A stretch of 64,000 bases of DNA from Szabonella sp046295215 (GCA_046295215.1 JBKBNP010000008.1:22164-86163); one strand, 5' to 3'. Shown: positions 17,174 through 25,620, counted from the stretch's first letter. The notes: generated by a model from the sequence alone, not told the origin. Numbers and translations: made by a program.

Positions 17174-17319
17174 GTCGGTTCCCTTTTTGCCGTGCCTTGC
17201 CCGGAGGATGCCGGGGTCGAAGGCGGGTGTTTTCCTTTTCAATAGCGTTTTTTTTGGCGGAGTCACGCGCGAAGGCACTGAAAATGCGCAGGGCGCGGCG
17301 CTTGAGATGATAAATTCCG

Positions 17320-17358
17320 GATTTGTGATCACACTATTTTTCTGCGTGATCACAAATC
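17320..17358. promoter_or_regulatory. Paired GTGATCAC operator-like palindromes upstream of sdhC
   Basis: Two 8-base palindromes GTGATCAC lie at 17325-17332 and 17346-17353, with centres 21 bases (two helical turns) apart. They sit inside one larger inverted repeat: GATTTGTGATCAC and GTGATCACAAATC are perfect 13-base arms around a 13-base spacer. About 150 bases upstream of the sdhC start. The form fits a cooperative dimeric repressor or activator site for the sdh operon. No T run follows it, so it is not a normal terminator. Confidence 0.6.
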
Positions 17359-17368
17359 TGTCGCATAG

Positions 17369-17393
17369 AAAAGGGGCCGGAGCCTGTGGCCCC
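17369..17393 (-). terminator. Intrinsic terminator of the porin-like gene
   Basis: On the minus strand GGGGCC, a 9-base loop, GGCCCC, then TTTTCTAT. It lies about 40 bases after the stop of the porin-like gene and before the sdh control region, so it insulates sdh from read-through. Confidence 0.65.
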
Positions 17394-17431
17394 GCCCCCC
17401 TTTGCCATCCTGCCCGCGCGCTGAGTCGTCG

Positions 17432-18073
17432 TCAGCGGATCGCGAAGCTGAAATCCATCGAGGCCACCAGCCGCCCCTTGCTGATGTTCGTGTCGTGCCA
17501 GGCCAGCCCAAGCGAGACATTGTCGTTGACCGCGTAGCTGCCGCCGACCTGCCAGTAGCGATGGCCACCCTTGCTGAGCTTGCCGATCCTCGCGTCCACC
17601 GAAAGCTGATCGGTGAAGGCAAAGGCCGCATTGAGGCTGGTGTTTGTGACTTTCGCTTTTGGGTCATAGGCCACCTTGCCCCCGAGGCTCAGCTGGTCAG
17701 TGACGGCATATCCCATTTCGAGATAGACCTCCCCGCAGCAATCCACGTTCGGACTGCGATAGAAATACCGCGCATAGCCAAGGTCATAGCTGAACTTGCC
17801 GACCTCGTTGCGGTAGCCGACATAGAGATCGATCTCGGCAGAGGATCCGATGAGGGTCTTGGACACGTTGGAGGCCCATACGCCGGCATAAAATCCGTTC
17901 ACCTCGGCCTCGACCCAGGGCTGCAAGGCAAACCCATCGGATTGTTCAATCCCGCTGGACATGTAGCGACTGGTCAGGGTGGCCCCTGCAGAAACGGATA
18001 TTTCCTGCGCCTGAACGGCGCCTGACATGGGCAACAATGCCAGCAAGGCAGTAGAAGCAAGGAAACGACGCAT
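17432..18073 (-). CDS. TorF-like putative outer-membrane porin
   Basis: 213 residues with a clear signal peptide (MRRFLASTALLALLPMSGAVQAQ). The mature part alternates polar and aromatic residues as in a beta barrel and ends in phenylalanine and arginine (MDFSFAIR). Phrases such as TSRYMSSGIEQSDGFALQPWVE and YDLGYARYFYRSP fit the TIGR02001/TorF family of predicted porins. The start at 18073 has GGAGGT six bases upstream. The only Cys pair (DCCGE) could form a metal or disulfide site. The transported solute is unknown. Monocistronic, with its own terminator. Confidence 0.82.
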   Translation of the reverse strand: MRRFLASTALLALLPMSGAVQAQEISVSAGATLTSRYMSSGIEQSDGFALQPWVEAEVNGFYAGVWASNVSKTLIGSSAEIDLYVGYRNEVGKFSYDLGYARYFYRSPNVDCCGEVYLEMGYAVTDQLSLGGKVAYDPKAKVTNTSLNAAFAFTDQLSVDARIGKLSKGGHRYWQVGGSYAVNDNVSLGLAWHDTNISKGRLVASMDFSFAIR

Positions 18074-18084
18074 GTTTGACCTCC

Positions 18085-18130
18085 GGATCACGCCATCTTC
18101 ACGGAAATATCAGCATGGCGGCGTGATTCC
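18085..18130 (-). promoter_or_regulatory. Inverted repeat covering the porin leader
   Basis: GGATCACGCC (18085-18094) can pair with GGCGTGATTCC (18120-18130) with one bulge, enclosing 25 bases. In the minus-strand transcript the stem ends within the CCGGAGG that contains the ribosome site of the porin gene, so folding could hide it. It could equally be a protein operator at the promoter. Confidence 0.35.
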
Positions 18131-18242
18131 GGGCAGGGGGGCACAGAGAAATTGTCCGGCCCATGCCGGATTGTCACAGTTCAATGACGGATTTCCGCGC
18201 GGAACCGATCCGCGCTGCCTCAATCCGGGTCGGAACAAGAAC

Positions 18243-19274
18243 TCAGACCGGCATCAGCGCCCAGTAGTCGAGATCGAGCAGCACCTCGGGCGCGTATTTT
18301 CCGTCAGGGCCGCGCAGGGTGAAGGGGACGGCGCCATGCTTCACCGCAACTGTCCGCAGCCGGATCGCGCCGACGCCGGGGGCGGCGGTTTCCGTCTTGT
18401 CCAGCACTTCGGACCATGCCCGCACCGTGTCGCCCGCAAAGCAGGGGTTGGCATGGGCACCCGCATTCAGCGCCACGATCATCTGCGCATTGGCGAGCCC
18501 GTTGAACGAGATTGCACGTGCAAGGCTGATGACATGGCCGCCATAGATCAGGCGACGGCCATCCGCGCGGAAAGTGGCGTCGAAATGGACCTTGGCGGTG
18601 TTCTGCCAGAGCCGCGTCGCCATCATATGTTCGGCTTCCTCGATCGTCACGCCGTCCACATGGTCGATCTGCTCTCCGACTGTGTAGTCCGACAGACGAT
18701 GCGGCTCTCCGGCGAGGGTAAAATCGTAGCGGGTAAAATCCAGCCCCTTCGGCACCACCAGATCGGCGGCGGCGACAGCCGGGGCAAGGTCGGGCACGGC
18801 TGTTTCCGGCGCGGGGGCGGCGGGGTCGCCCTTGCGCAGCATGACCCAGCGGACATAGTCCATCAGCACCTCATCGTGCGGATTGAGCCCGGTCGTGCGC
18901 ACCCAGACCACGCCCGAATTGCCGCTGGAGTTTTCCTTGAGCCCGATCACAGTGGAGCGCGCACGGATCGTGTCGCCCGGCCACAAGGGGGTGATCCAGC
19001 GCCCCTCGGCATAGCCGAGATTGGCGATCGCATTGAGGCTGATGTCCGGCACGGTCTTGCCAAACACGGTGTGGAAGGTCACGAGATCATCCAGCGGGCT
19101 GAAGGGCAGGCCACAGGATTGCGCGAAAGCGTCGGAGGAATGCAGCGCGTGGCGCGCGGGGTAGAGCGCGTGGTAAAGCGCGCGCTCCCCCATCTTGATC
19201 GTGCGCGGCACGGCGTGGTCGATGGTCTGGCCGAGGCGGTAATCCTCGAAAAACCGGCCGGGGTTGGTTTTCAT
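18243..19274 (-). CDS. mch: Mesaconyl-CoA hydratase (beta-methylmalyl-CoA dehydratase)
   Basis: 343 residues with two MaoC hot-dog domains (N-terminal half GRFFEDYRLGQTIDHAVPRTI, C-terminal half YDFTLAGEPHRLSDYTVGEQIDHVDG). Mch hydrates mesaconyl-CoA to beta-methylmalyl-CoA in the ethylmalonyl-CoA pathway, which lets cells without isocitrate lyase grow on acetate. Length and sequence fit the Rhodobacter enzyme. The small DUF1737 gene, nnrU and the mcl2 gene lie directly upstream in the same direction, as I recall for R. sphaeroides. It starts 18 bases after the DUF1737 gene. Confidence 0.9.
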   Translation of the reverse strand: MKTNPGRFFEDYRLGQTIDHAVPRTIKMGERALYHALYPARHALHSSDAFAQSCGLPFSPLDDLVTFHTVFGKTVPDISLNAIANLGYAEGRWITPLWPGDTIRARSTVIGLKENSSGNSGVVWVRTTGLNPHDEVLMDYVRWVMLRKGDPAAPAPETAVPDLAPAVAAADLVVPKGLDFTRYDFTLAGEPHRLSDYTVGEQIDHVDGVTIEEAEHMMATRLWQNTAKVHFDATFRADGRRLIYGGHVISLARAISFNGLANAQMIVALNAGAHANPCFAGDTVRAWSEVLDKTETAAPGVGAIRLRTVAVKHGAVPFTLRGPDGKYAPEVLLDLDYWALMPV

Positions 19275-19292
19275 GTCGGTGGCCCTTCGCGC

Positions 19293-19496
19293 CTATTGCT
19301 CGCCCAGTTTGAGGTCGGGGGAATAGTCACCCGGCACCTCTTTCACCACGGCCTGCCCGCAGCGCATGACGCCGCGCGCGCCGTCAAAGGCATAGGTCGG
19401 CGGGCCTTGCAGCGCCCAGCCCTTGTCCAGCGCCGCCGTGACCTTGTGGCAGAAGGCCGACGTGTCATCCTCGGTCAGAAAGCGATAGAGTTTCAT
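19293..19496 (-). CDS. DUF1737 family small protein
   Basis: 67 residues starting MKLYRFLTEDDTSAFCHKV and containing GWALQGPPTYAFD and CGQAVVKEV, the DUF1737 pattern. Function unknown; the family is found as a short stand-alone protein in proteobacteria. Only 4 bases separate it from the nnrU stop, so it is part of the mcl2-nnrU-DUF1737-mch operon. Confidence 0.85.
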   Translation of the reverse strand: MKLYRFLTEDDTSAFCHKVTAALDKGWALQGPPTYAFDGARGVMRCGQAVVKEVPGDYSPDLKLGEQ

Positions 19497-19500
19497 GGTC

Positions 19501-20055
19501 TTACCCCCAGGGCTGCACGCCCAGCCAATTGTGGATCAGCATGACCACCACCACAACGACCAGCGTGGCGACCACGGCGATGGCTTCCTTAGCCACAGGG
19601 GCCGGGGCGGGCGGGGTCCAGGCGCGTTGCGCCTTGTTGATGCGGATCACGCTGACCACGGCCCAGGCCAGCAGCCCGCCGAAGAGGATGAGCGAGGCCA
19701 GATCACCGTTCACCAAGAGATGCGCGACGGCCCAGATCTTCACGGCGGTCAGTTGCGGGTGGCGGATCTTGCGGGTGATCGCGGTTTTCAACCCCGAGGC
19801 GGCATAGAGGTAGAAGGCCAGCACCATCAGAAGGTTGTTGAGATGCGTGAGGACGGGGGGCGAGGACCAGAGGGGCACGAAATCCGCCCCGCGATAGCCG
19901 ACGATCATCAGCACCACCGAGGCCAGCAAAAGAACGGTTATCAGCCCCTTGCCGCCCTCGCCCATGGCCGCGCGCCGCGCCGGGGCCAGCCGCTTGAACA
20001 GATGCGCGCCCGCCCAGAGGGCCACCCCGAGGATCAGAACCACCATCATCATCAT
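19501..20055 (-). CDS. nnrU: NnrU family membrane protein
   Basis: 184 residues with five to six membrane helices. It starts with a run of four Met then VVLILGVALWAGAHLFKRLAP, and has the family segments LLMVLAFYLYAASGL, RHPQLTAVKIWAVAHLLVNGD and SLILFGGLLAWAVVSVI. NnrU proteins were first linked to nitric-oxide/nitrite metabolism but occur widely without denitrification genes. Here it sits between two ethylmalonyl-CoA pathway genes. The first Met is chosen because GGGAGAG lies at the right distance from it. Confidence 0.88.
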   Translation of the reverse strand: MMMMVVLILGVALWAGAHLFKRLAPARRAAMGEGGKGLITVLLLASVVLMIVGYRGADFVPLWSSPPVLTHLNNLLMVLAFYLYAASGLKTAITRKIRHPQLTAVKIWAVAHLLVNGDLASLILFGGLLAWAVVSVIRINKAQRAWTPPAPAPVAKEAIAVVATLVVVVVVMLIHNWLGVQPWG

Positions 20056-20091
20056 TGCCGCTCTCCCTTGCTTGCCCGCCCCCGGAATGGG

Positions 20092-20946
20092 TCAGCCGGC
20101 CATTTCAGCGATCATCGCAGCTTTTGCCAGCGTCGCCCTTGCGGTCACGATATGCAGGTTCTCGACGATCTTTCCATCCACAACCGCAACGCCCTGCCCT
20201 GCGGCGCTCGCCTGATCGAAGGCGTCGATCTGGCGGCGGGCGAGGTCAAGCTCCGCCTCGGACGGCGCGAAGGCCGCATTGGCGATGTCGAGTTGCGCGG
20301 GATGGATCAGCGTCTTGCCGTCAAACCCCATGTCGCGGCCCTGGTCACATTCGGCGCGCAGGCCCGCATCATCCTTGAAGGCATTGTAGACGCCATCGAC
20401 GATGACCAGCCCTTCGGCGCGCGCCGCCAGCAGGCACAGCCCCAGCCCCGGCAGCATGGCCAGACGGTCGGGCCGGTGGCGGCTGCCGAGTTCACGCGCA
20501 AGGTCATTGGTGCCCATCACCATGCCCGCAAGCCGGGGATGTGCCGCGATGTCGGCGGCGCTCAGCATGCCCCGCGCGGTTTCCATCATCGCCCAGAGCG
20601 GCACATCGGGGATCAGGCGCGCAACGGCCTCCAGATCCGCGGCGGAATTGACCTTGGGCACAAGGATCGCCTCGATGGCCTGCCCCGCAAAGGCGGCGAG
20701 GTCATCGATGCCCCAAGGGGTATCGAGCCCGTTGACCCGGACAATCCGCGCGCGGCGGCCATAATCGGCACTGTCGAGCGTGGCGACCAGCAGCGCCCGG
20801 GCGGCGGGTTTTTCCTCGGGCGCCACGGCATCCTCCAGATCGAAGATGATGGCATCGGCGGGCAGGCTGCGCGCCTTGTCCAGTGCGCGGTCCTTCGATC
20901 CGGGGATGTAGAGGACGGACCTGTAGGGGCGGGCTTGGCTATCCAT
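20092..20946 (-). CDS. mcl2: (3S)-Malyl-CoA thioesterase / CoA ester lyase family
   Basis: 284 residues of the HpcH/HpaI-citrate lyase beta fold: RSVLYIPGSKDRALDKA, IFDLEDAVAPEEK, RIVRVNGLDTPWG, ILVPKVNSAADLEAV, MMETARGML, GTNDLARELG and GKTLIHPAQL. In R. sphaeroides the paralogue located beside mch is Mcl2, which hydrolyses (3S)-malyl-CoA to malate plus CoA, while the lyase Mcl1 is encoded elsewhere. The sequence and location here fit Mcl2 better. The start is MDSQARPYRS at 20946, with AGGAGAG upstream. First gene of its operon. A lyase rather than thioesterase activity cannot be excluded. Confidence 0.82.
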   Translation of the reverse strand: MDSQARPYRSVLYIPGSKDRALDKARSLPADAIIFDLEDAVAPEEKPAARALLVATLDSADYGRRARIVRVNGLDTPWGIDDLAAFAGQAIEAILVPKVNSAADLEAVARLIPDVPLWAMMETARGMLSAADIAAHPRLAGMVMGTNDLARELGSRHRPDRLAMLPGLGLCLLAARAEGLVIVDGVYNAFKDDAGLRAECDQGRDMGFDGKTLIHPAQLDIANAAFAPSEAELDLARRQIDAFDQASAAGQGVAVVDGKIVENLHIVTARATLAKAAMIAEMAG

Positions 20947-21161
20947 GATTCTCTCCTGCGCAACTTTATTGCGTGACAGATCACATTTCCGCCACTTCCG
21001 GCAAGGGCGGATTTGCTGCAATGCAGAAATCGGGCGCGGCGTTAACCTTATCTCCAACATCGGGGCGCAGCCTTGGGGCAAGGCCGGAAACGGGCCGAAG
21101 TGCATCATGCCGCGCAGGACGGGTGAAACCGGCAGACGCGGCCCACCGGAAAGGGATGACA

Positions 21162-21473
21162 ATGGCACAAAGACTTTTCGCGCTGTCACTGGGGTTCGGC
21201 GCGTTGATTCTGATGGCGCAGGCGGGCCACGCGGCTTCGCAATGCGGCCCGCGCGCGGCGGTGCTGGAACAGCTTGCAGGCCGCTATGGCGAAAGCCGCC
21301 GGTCGATGGGGATCGCCGCAAACAACATGGTGATGGAGGTGTTCGCCAATGCGGACTCGCAAAGCTGGACGATCACGGTGACCACGCCGCAGGGCCAGAC
21401 CTGCCTTGTGGCGTCGGGCACCGGGTTCGAGACGCTGACCGAACCGCTGCCTGCCAAGGGCAAACCGGCGTGA
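21162..21473 (+). CDS. Small exported protein of unknown function
   Basis: 103 residues with a signal peptide (MAQRLFALSLGFGALILMAQAGHA, cut before ASQCG). The mature part is about 80 residues with two Cys (SQCGPRA, GQTCLVA) that may form a disulfide, and a short segment SWTITVTTPQGQTCLVASG conserved-looking in form. GGAAAGGG lies six bases before ATG 21162; the ATG at 21156 is too close to it. Divergent from mcl2 and convergent with the TauE-like gene. No family recognised. Confidence 0.75.
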   Translation: MAQRLFALSLGFGALILMAQAGHAASQCGPRAAVLEQLAGRYGESRRSMGIAANNMVMEVFANADSQSWTITVTTPQGQTCLVASGTGFETLTEPLPAKGKPA

Positions 21474-21479
21474 CGGATT

Positions 21480-22220
21480 TCAGGCAAAGGCCGCCCAGAT
21501 CAGCCGCAGGGACAGCAACAAGAGCGCCCACAGCACCAGCTTGAAAAAAAGCGCCTCGGGGATCACCCGGACGAGCCGCACGCCCGCCAGCACGGCCAGT
21601 GCGGCGGGCAGCATCAGCCAGACGGCGACCGGCATCCGGTCCCAGGTCAGCATGCCGACCGACCAGTAGGCGGGCAGTTTCGCGGCATTGACCCACGCGA
21701 AGAGGATCGTTGATGTGCCCGCGAAGACAGTCTTCGACAAGCGCAGCGGCAGCACATAGATCTGATAGGGTGGCCCGCCCGCATGGCTGACAAAGCTGGT
21801 GAACCCCGCCGCCGCCCCCCAGAACAGCCCCGGCCCGGTGCGCGCCGGTCGGGCAGCGGACACCGCGCCAAACCCCGCAAGGCGGGAGGCCGCGAAACTC
21901 GCGCCCAGCAGCCCGATCAGCCCGCCCACCACCGCCTCGGACACCCAGGCCGCTGTCGCCCAGCCGATGAAGATGCCGATGGCCGTGGCAGGCACCATGA
22001 TCTTCAGCACCCGCGCATCGAAATCACGCCGGTAAGCCCAGAGGCCGAACCAGTCCGACACGATGTAGATGGGCAGCAAAAGCCCTGCGGCTTGCAAGGG
22101 CGGCATCACGAGGCTGAGAATCGGCACCGAGGTCATGGCGACAACAGGCAATCCGCCCTTGCTCAGCCCGACCATGATCGAGGCGAGAACCGCGACCGAC
22201 CAGAAAAACACGCCTTCCAT
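21480..22220 (-). CDS. TauE/SafE-family permease
   Basis: 246 residues, about eight membrane helices. It starts MEGVFFWSVAVLASIMVGLSKGG with the conserved G-L-S-K-G-G, and a repeat-like half FTSFVSHAGGPPYQIYVLP carries the SHAGGPP motif. Family members export sulfite, sulfoacetate or related anions, or act in sulfur-compound uptake; the substrate here is unknown. The start at 22220 is chosen by fit to the family; the ribosome site (GGGATCGGG) is weak. It stops 6 bases from the convergent small exported protein. Confidence 0.85.
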   Translation of the reverse strand: MEGVFFWSVAVLASIMVGLSKGGLPVVAMTSVPILSLVMPPLQAAGLLLPIYIVSDWFGLWAYRRDFDARVLKIMVPATAIGIFIGWATAAWVSEAVVGGLIGLLGASFAASRLAGFGAVSAARPARTGPGLFWGAAAGFTSFVSHAGGPPYQIYVLPLRLSKTVFAGTSTILFAWVNAAKLPAYWSVGMLTWDRMPVAVWLMLPAALAVLAGVRLVRVIPEALFFKLVLWALLLLSLRLIWAAFA

Positions 22221-22412
22221 CCCGATCCCGCCCGATCCCCGTCCCCGTTGTCCGCCCTTTAGCGCAAACATCGCCCGGCAGCCAGCCAGCGGGCCGCGCT
22301 GCGCCGCAGCAGACTTGCGCAATGGCCTGCAAACGACTACCCATCGGCCCGAAACGGCGGAATCCACCCGCATGCGGTTTCACATAACCCAACCGACCCG
22401 GAGACAGACATC

Positions 22413-23375
22413 ATGGCCCGACCCAAGATTGCACTGATCGGCGCGGGGCAGATCGGCGGAACACTCGCCCATCTCGCCGCGATCAAGGAACTGGGGGATA
22501 TTGTCCTCTTTGACATTGCCGAAGGCACCCCGCAGGGCAAGGCGCTGGACATTGCACAATCGGGGCCTTCCGAAGGTTTCGACGCCAGCATGAAGGGTGC
22601 CAACAGCTATGAGGACATCGCGGGCGCCGATGTCTGCATCGTGACCGCAGGCGTGCCGCGCAAGCCCGGCATGACGCGCGACGATCTGGTCGGCATCAAC
22701 CTCAAGGTCATGAAATCCGTGGGCGAGGGCATCAAGGCGCATGCCCCGAACGCCTTTGTGATCTGCATCACCAACCCGCTGGATGCGATGGTCTGGGCGC
22801 TGCGCGAATTTTCCGGCCTGCCGCATGAAAAGGTCGTGGGCATGGCGGGCGTGCTGGACAGCGCCCGTTTCCGCCACTTCCTCAGCCTCGAATTCGATGT
22901 GTCGATGCGCGATGTGACCGCCTTCGTGCTGGGCGGGCACGGCGATACGATGGTACCGCTGGTGCGCTATTCCACCGTCGGTGGCATCCCGCTGCCCGAC
23001 CTCGTGTCGATGGGCTGGACCACGCAGGACAAGCTGGACGCCATCGTTCAGCGCACCCGGGACGGCGGGGCGGAGATCGTGGGCCTTCTGAAAACCGGCT
23101 CGGCCTTCTATGCGCCCGCGACCTCGGCGATCGAGATGGCCGAAGCTTACCTCAAGGACCAGAAGCGTCTGCTGCCCTGCGCGGCTTATGTCGATGGTGC
23201 CTACGGGCTGAAAGGCATGTATGTCGGCGTGCCGACAATCATCGGCGCCAAGGGGATCGAGCGGATCGTGGACATCAAGCTGAACCCCGCCGAACAATCA
23301 ATGTTCGACAAGTCGGTGGATGCGGTGAAGGGTCTGCTGGACGCCTGCAAGGCCATCGACCCGACCCTGGCCTGA
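22413..23375 (+). CDS. mdh: Malate dehydrogenase
   Basis: 320 residues, the LDH-like MDH type. It shows the NAD fold KIALIGAGQIGGTLAHLAA, VLFDIAEGTPQGKALDI, substrate arginines in VTAGVPRKPGMTRDDLV and GVLDSARFRHFL, and the catalytic His in FVLGGHGDTMVPL. It oxidises malate to oxaloacetate in the TCA cycle. A GGAGACAG ribosome site precedes the ATG. It ends in a hairpin terminator. In Rhodobacter relatives it heads a sucCD operon, but here the next gene is convergent. Confidence 0.97.
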   Translation: MARPKIALIGAGQIGGTLAHLAAIKELGDIVLFDIAEGTPQGKALDIAQSGPSEGFDASMKGANSYEDIAGADVCIVTAGVPRKPGMTRDDLVGINLKVMKSVGEGIKAHAPNAFVICITNPLDAMVWALREFSGLPHEKVVGMAGVLDSARFRHFLSLEFDVSMRDVTAFVLGGHGDTMVPLVRYSTVGGIPLPDLVSMGWTTQDKLDAIVQRTRDGGAEIVGLLKTGSAFYAPATSAIEMAEAYLKDQKRLLPCAAYVDGAYGLKGMYVGVPTIIGAKGIERIVDIKLNPAEQSMFDKSVDAVKGLLDACKAIDPTLA

Positions 23376-23398
23376 GCCTTCGTGCAGGGTGAAATGAC

Positions 23399-23424
23399 GG
23401 CGCGTCCGGGCAACCGGGCGCGCC
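23399..23424 (+). terminator. Hairpin terminator after mdh
   Basis: GGCGCG-T-CCGG, loop GCAA, CCGG-G-CGCGCC: eleven pairs with one T-G pair and a GNRA-like loop, followed by GCTTTCGTT. The T run is short, but the position 24 bases past the mdh stop and before a convergent gene fits a terminator. Confidence 0.6.
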
Positions 23425-23446
23425 GCTTTCGTTGGAGATGCCGGGG

Positions 23447-24724
23447 TCAGATCGGCCTGCCGCGCACCGGACCGGCCAGTTCCGCAATCTCGGACGCAAC
23501 AGCCTCCAGCCGGTCAAGTTCCGAGGGCAGCATCAGGTCGCGGCACCGGGTCATGGCCTCCTCCGACATCAGGCCCGCCGCGCGCCCGAAGACCTCGGGC
23601 GCATGGCGGATCAGCACCAGAAGCGATTTCTGCAAGCGGATCTGCACCGCGAAAACCCCGGCCCCGTCGCGCGCGATGGGGGAAAACACATCCTCGAACG
23701 CATCCGACAGGCGCAGGGGGGGCACGCCCACGCGGGAAAACTCCAGCTTTGGCTCCTGCTTTTCCGCCCATGGGGTCAGCAGCCGCACCGCCCGGCCCAG
23801 AATGTCGATGGCGGTGCCGGGGTCGTTCACCGCAGGCGACAGCGCGCGCTCCGCGATCTCTGCCAGAACCGAAAGGCCAAACCGGGGGTCCTGATCGAAA
23901 TTCCGCGTCATGCTGATGGCAAAGGCCGAGAGCAGCATCCGGGCGTCGAACTCTGCCCGGAGGTCCGGCGGTGCAACATACCAGATCGCCACATCGGAGG
24001 GGTGCAGGAAGGTGCCGGGCAATGCCGCCAGACACAGCTTCAGTTCGAAGGTTTCTGCGGTTTCCTGAAGCTGTTCCATGTCGATATGGCAGACATAGCC
24101 GATTTCGGGGTGATGCACCGGCAGCGCCCCCTCGGGCGGATCGCCCGCATGGCAATGCCCGCCCAGAAAGGGCGCCTCCATCCGCGCCTCCAGCGCCTCG
24201 CGGGTTGCCGTCTCCACCTTGGCGATGGTGTCATCCATCAGGCCGAACACCGTCAGATGCGCGATCCACCGCAGGATCGTCACCACGATCACCGCGACCA
24301 CCAGCCCCGTCACGACGAACAGCACCAGCCGGTCATTGTCGGAATAGGCCCCGGCCTTGAGCGCGATGATCCCGATCAGGCTGTAGAGAAACGCGCCCAG
24401 AAAGGTGGACAGCACCTGCTGCGTCGTGCGGTCGGACTTGAGAAGCGCGGTTGCGCGGGGTGTGACGGAACTGGTCGCGGCCCCGAAAGCCGACACCATG
24501 ATCCCGAGCGAGAAGGTGACGACCGAAAGCATGGAACTTGCAAGGATCGTCAGCACCGCCTCCACGGCGCCCGAGCCCAGCCGCTCCCCCAGACCCGAGG
24601 GCAGAAAGGGGCCGACCAGCGCGGCCAAAAAGGGCGTGACAACGGCGAGTGCCGCATAAAGCCCTGCAATCACCCAGAGTTTCTGGAAAATCTGCCGCAA
24701 TAACCAATGCCACCGGGTAATCAT
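23447..24724 (-). CDS. DUF2254 family membrane protein
   Basis: 425 residues. Four membrane helices lie in the first ~165 residues (LWVIAGLYAALAVVTPFLAAL, MLSVVTFSLGIMVSAFGA, FLGAFLYSLIGIIAL, LVLFVVTGLVVAVIVVTIL), then a large soluble domain with YVCHIDMEQLQE and ISMTRNFDQDPRFGL and NDPGTAIDILGR. These are DUF2254 features. Function unknown; the motif FDQDPRFGLSVLAEIA with DPGTA suggests a conserved cytosolic pocket. Single gene, convergent with mdh. Confidence 0.88.
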   Translation of the reverse strand: MITRWHWLLRQIFQKLWVIAGLYAALAVVTPFLAALVGPFLPSGLGERLGSGAVEAVLTILASSMLSVVTFSLGIMVSAFGAATSSVTPRATALLKSDRTTQQVLSTFLGAFLYSLIGIIALKAGAYSDNDRLVLFVVTGLVVAVIVVTILRWIAHLTVFGLMDDTIAKVETATREALEARMEAPFLGGHCHAGDPPEGALPVHHPEIGYVCHIDMEQLQETAETFELKLCLAALPGTFLHPSDVAIWYVAPPDLRAEFDARMLLSAFAISMTRNFDQDPRFGLSVLAEIAERALSPAVNDPGTAIDILGRAVRLLTPWAEKQEPKLEFSRVGVPPLRLSDAFEDVFSPIARDGAGVFAVQIRLQKSLLVLIRHAPEVFGRAAGLMSEEAMTRCRDLMLPSELDRLEAVASEIAELAGPVRGRPI

Positions 24725-24790
24725 CTTGCGGCCTCCACTCGTGATCCGCCGCCAATCTGGACCGCGCAGAGCGGCGCGTCCAGTGCCGCT

Positions 24791-25510
24791 CTAGCGCAAA
24801 CCGGCCACCGCGCGCCGCACCACGGCCATGCGTTCGGCATTGGGCGGATGGGTGCCGAGGAACTGATTGCCCGGATCGGGGATGCGGTTGAAGAATTCCG
24901 CCCCGCGCAGCGCGCTGTAGCCCGCGCGCTCGGTGATTTCCGCGCCCAGCGCATCGGCCTGCAACTCGAACTCCTTGGAGAACCGTCTTGCCCCGACGGT
25001 GGCGCCCAGTTCCTGTGCGCTGCGCACCGCCCCTGCCCCTCCGCCCCCTGCAGCGACGAGGATGCCCGCCAGCAGCGCCCCTTGCGACGCGCTGCGCTGC
25101 ACCTGCGGGATATGGCCCAGAATGTGATGGGCCGCCTCATGTCCGATGACAAAGGCGATCTCGTCGACATTTTGGGCCTCGGCGATCAGCCCCAGCGTGA
25201 AGCCCAGCACCGGTCGGCCATCCTCCCCCAGCATCTGAAAGGCATTGGCGGGCTGGTTGCGGCGGTCGTCGACCACGATGCGGAAATCGCAGGACACGCC
25301 GCGCGTGCGCTCGCGGCAGATGCGTTCGGCCATGGGTTCGACCGCCCCGATGGCGGTCACGAAATTGCGCGCGGCCTGATCCGGCGTCACCCTGTTACCG
25401 GAGGGCGCAAGAGCAACCGCCGGACCCGGCTGCGGCGCGGGCAGCGGATCGACCGGCACCACGCATCCGGCCAGAACAAGCACATAGAGGAGCGGGGCCA
25501 GGGCTTTCAT
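24791..25510 (-). CDS. M48-family zinc metalloprotease lipoprotein
   Basis: 239 residues. A lipoprotein signal (MKALAPLLYVLVLAGC, Cys16) is followed by a periplasmic M48 peptidase domain with the zinc motif VIGHEAAHHILGH and a downstream ligand glutamate in RRFSKEFELQADALG. It resembles the LoiP/YggG-type outer-membrane-associated proteases that process or check envelope proteins. The start at 25510 has AAGGA eight bases upstream; the frame extends 14 codons further without support. A Gly/Ala-rich segment (ILVAAGGGGAGAV) lies between the HEAAH and glutamate motifs. Confidence 0.88.
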   Translation of the reverse strand: MKALAPLLYVLVLAGCVVPVDPLPAPQPGPAVALAPSGNRVTPDQAARNFVTAIGAVEPMAERICRERTRGVSCDFRIVVDDRRNQPANAFQMLGEDGRPVLGFTLGLIAEAQNVDEIAFVIGHEAAHHILGHIPQVQRSASQGALLAGILVAAGGGGAGAVRSAQELGATVGARRFSKEFELQADALGAEITERAGYSALRGAEFFNRIPDPGNQFLGTHPPNAERMAVVRRAVAGLR

Positions 25511-25620
25511 CACCGGTTCCTTCAGCAAGATCATCGCCCGGGGTTCTAGCATGCCCCGCCGCGCAGGAAAGCCCGCTCGCGCAGGGTTGTGCAGAACAAC
25601 AGCGCTGCTATTCTGGCGCC

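Noticed and set aside
17320..17358. The GTGATCAC inverted repeat as a terminator of the porin-like gene
   Set aside because: No T run follows on either strand, and a better terminator (17369-17393) lies just before it. The double palindrome spacing fits an operator.
24768..24792. Hairpin AGAGCGGC/GCCGCTCT at the end of the M48 protease gene as a terminator
   Set aside because: The stem includes the stop codon and no T run follows on the minus strand. It may be chance in GC-rich sequence.
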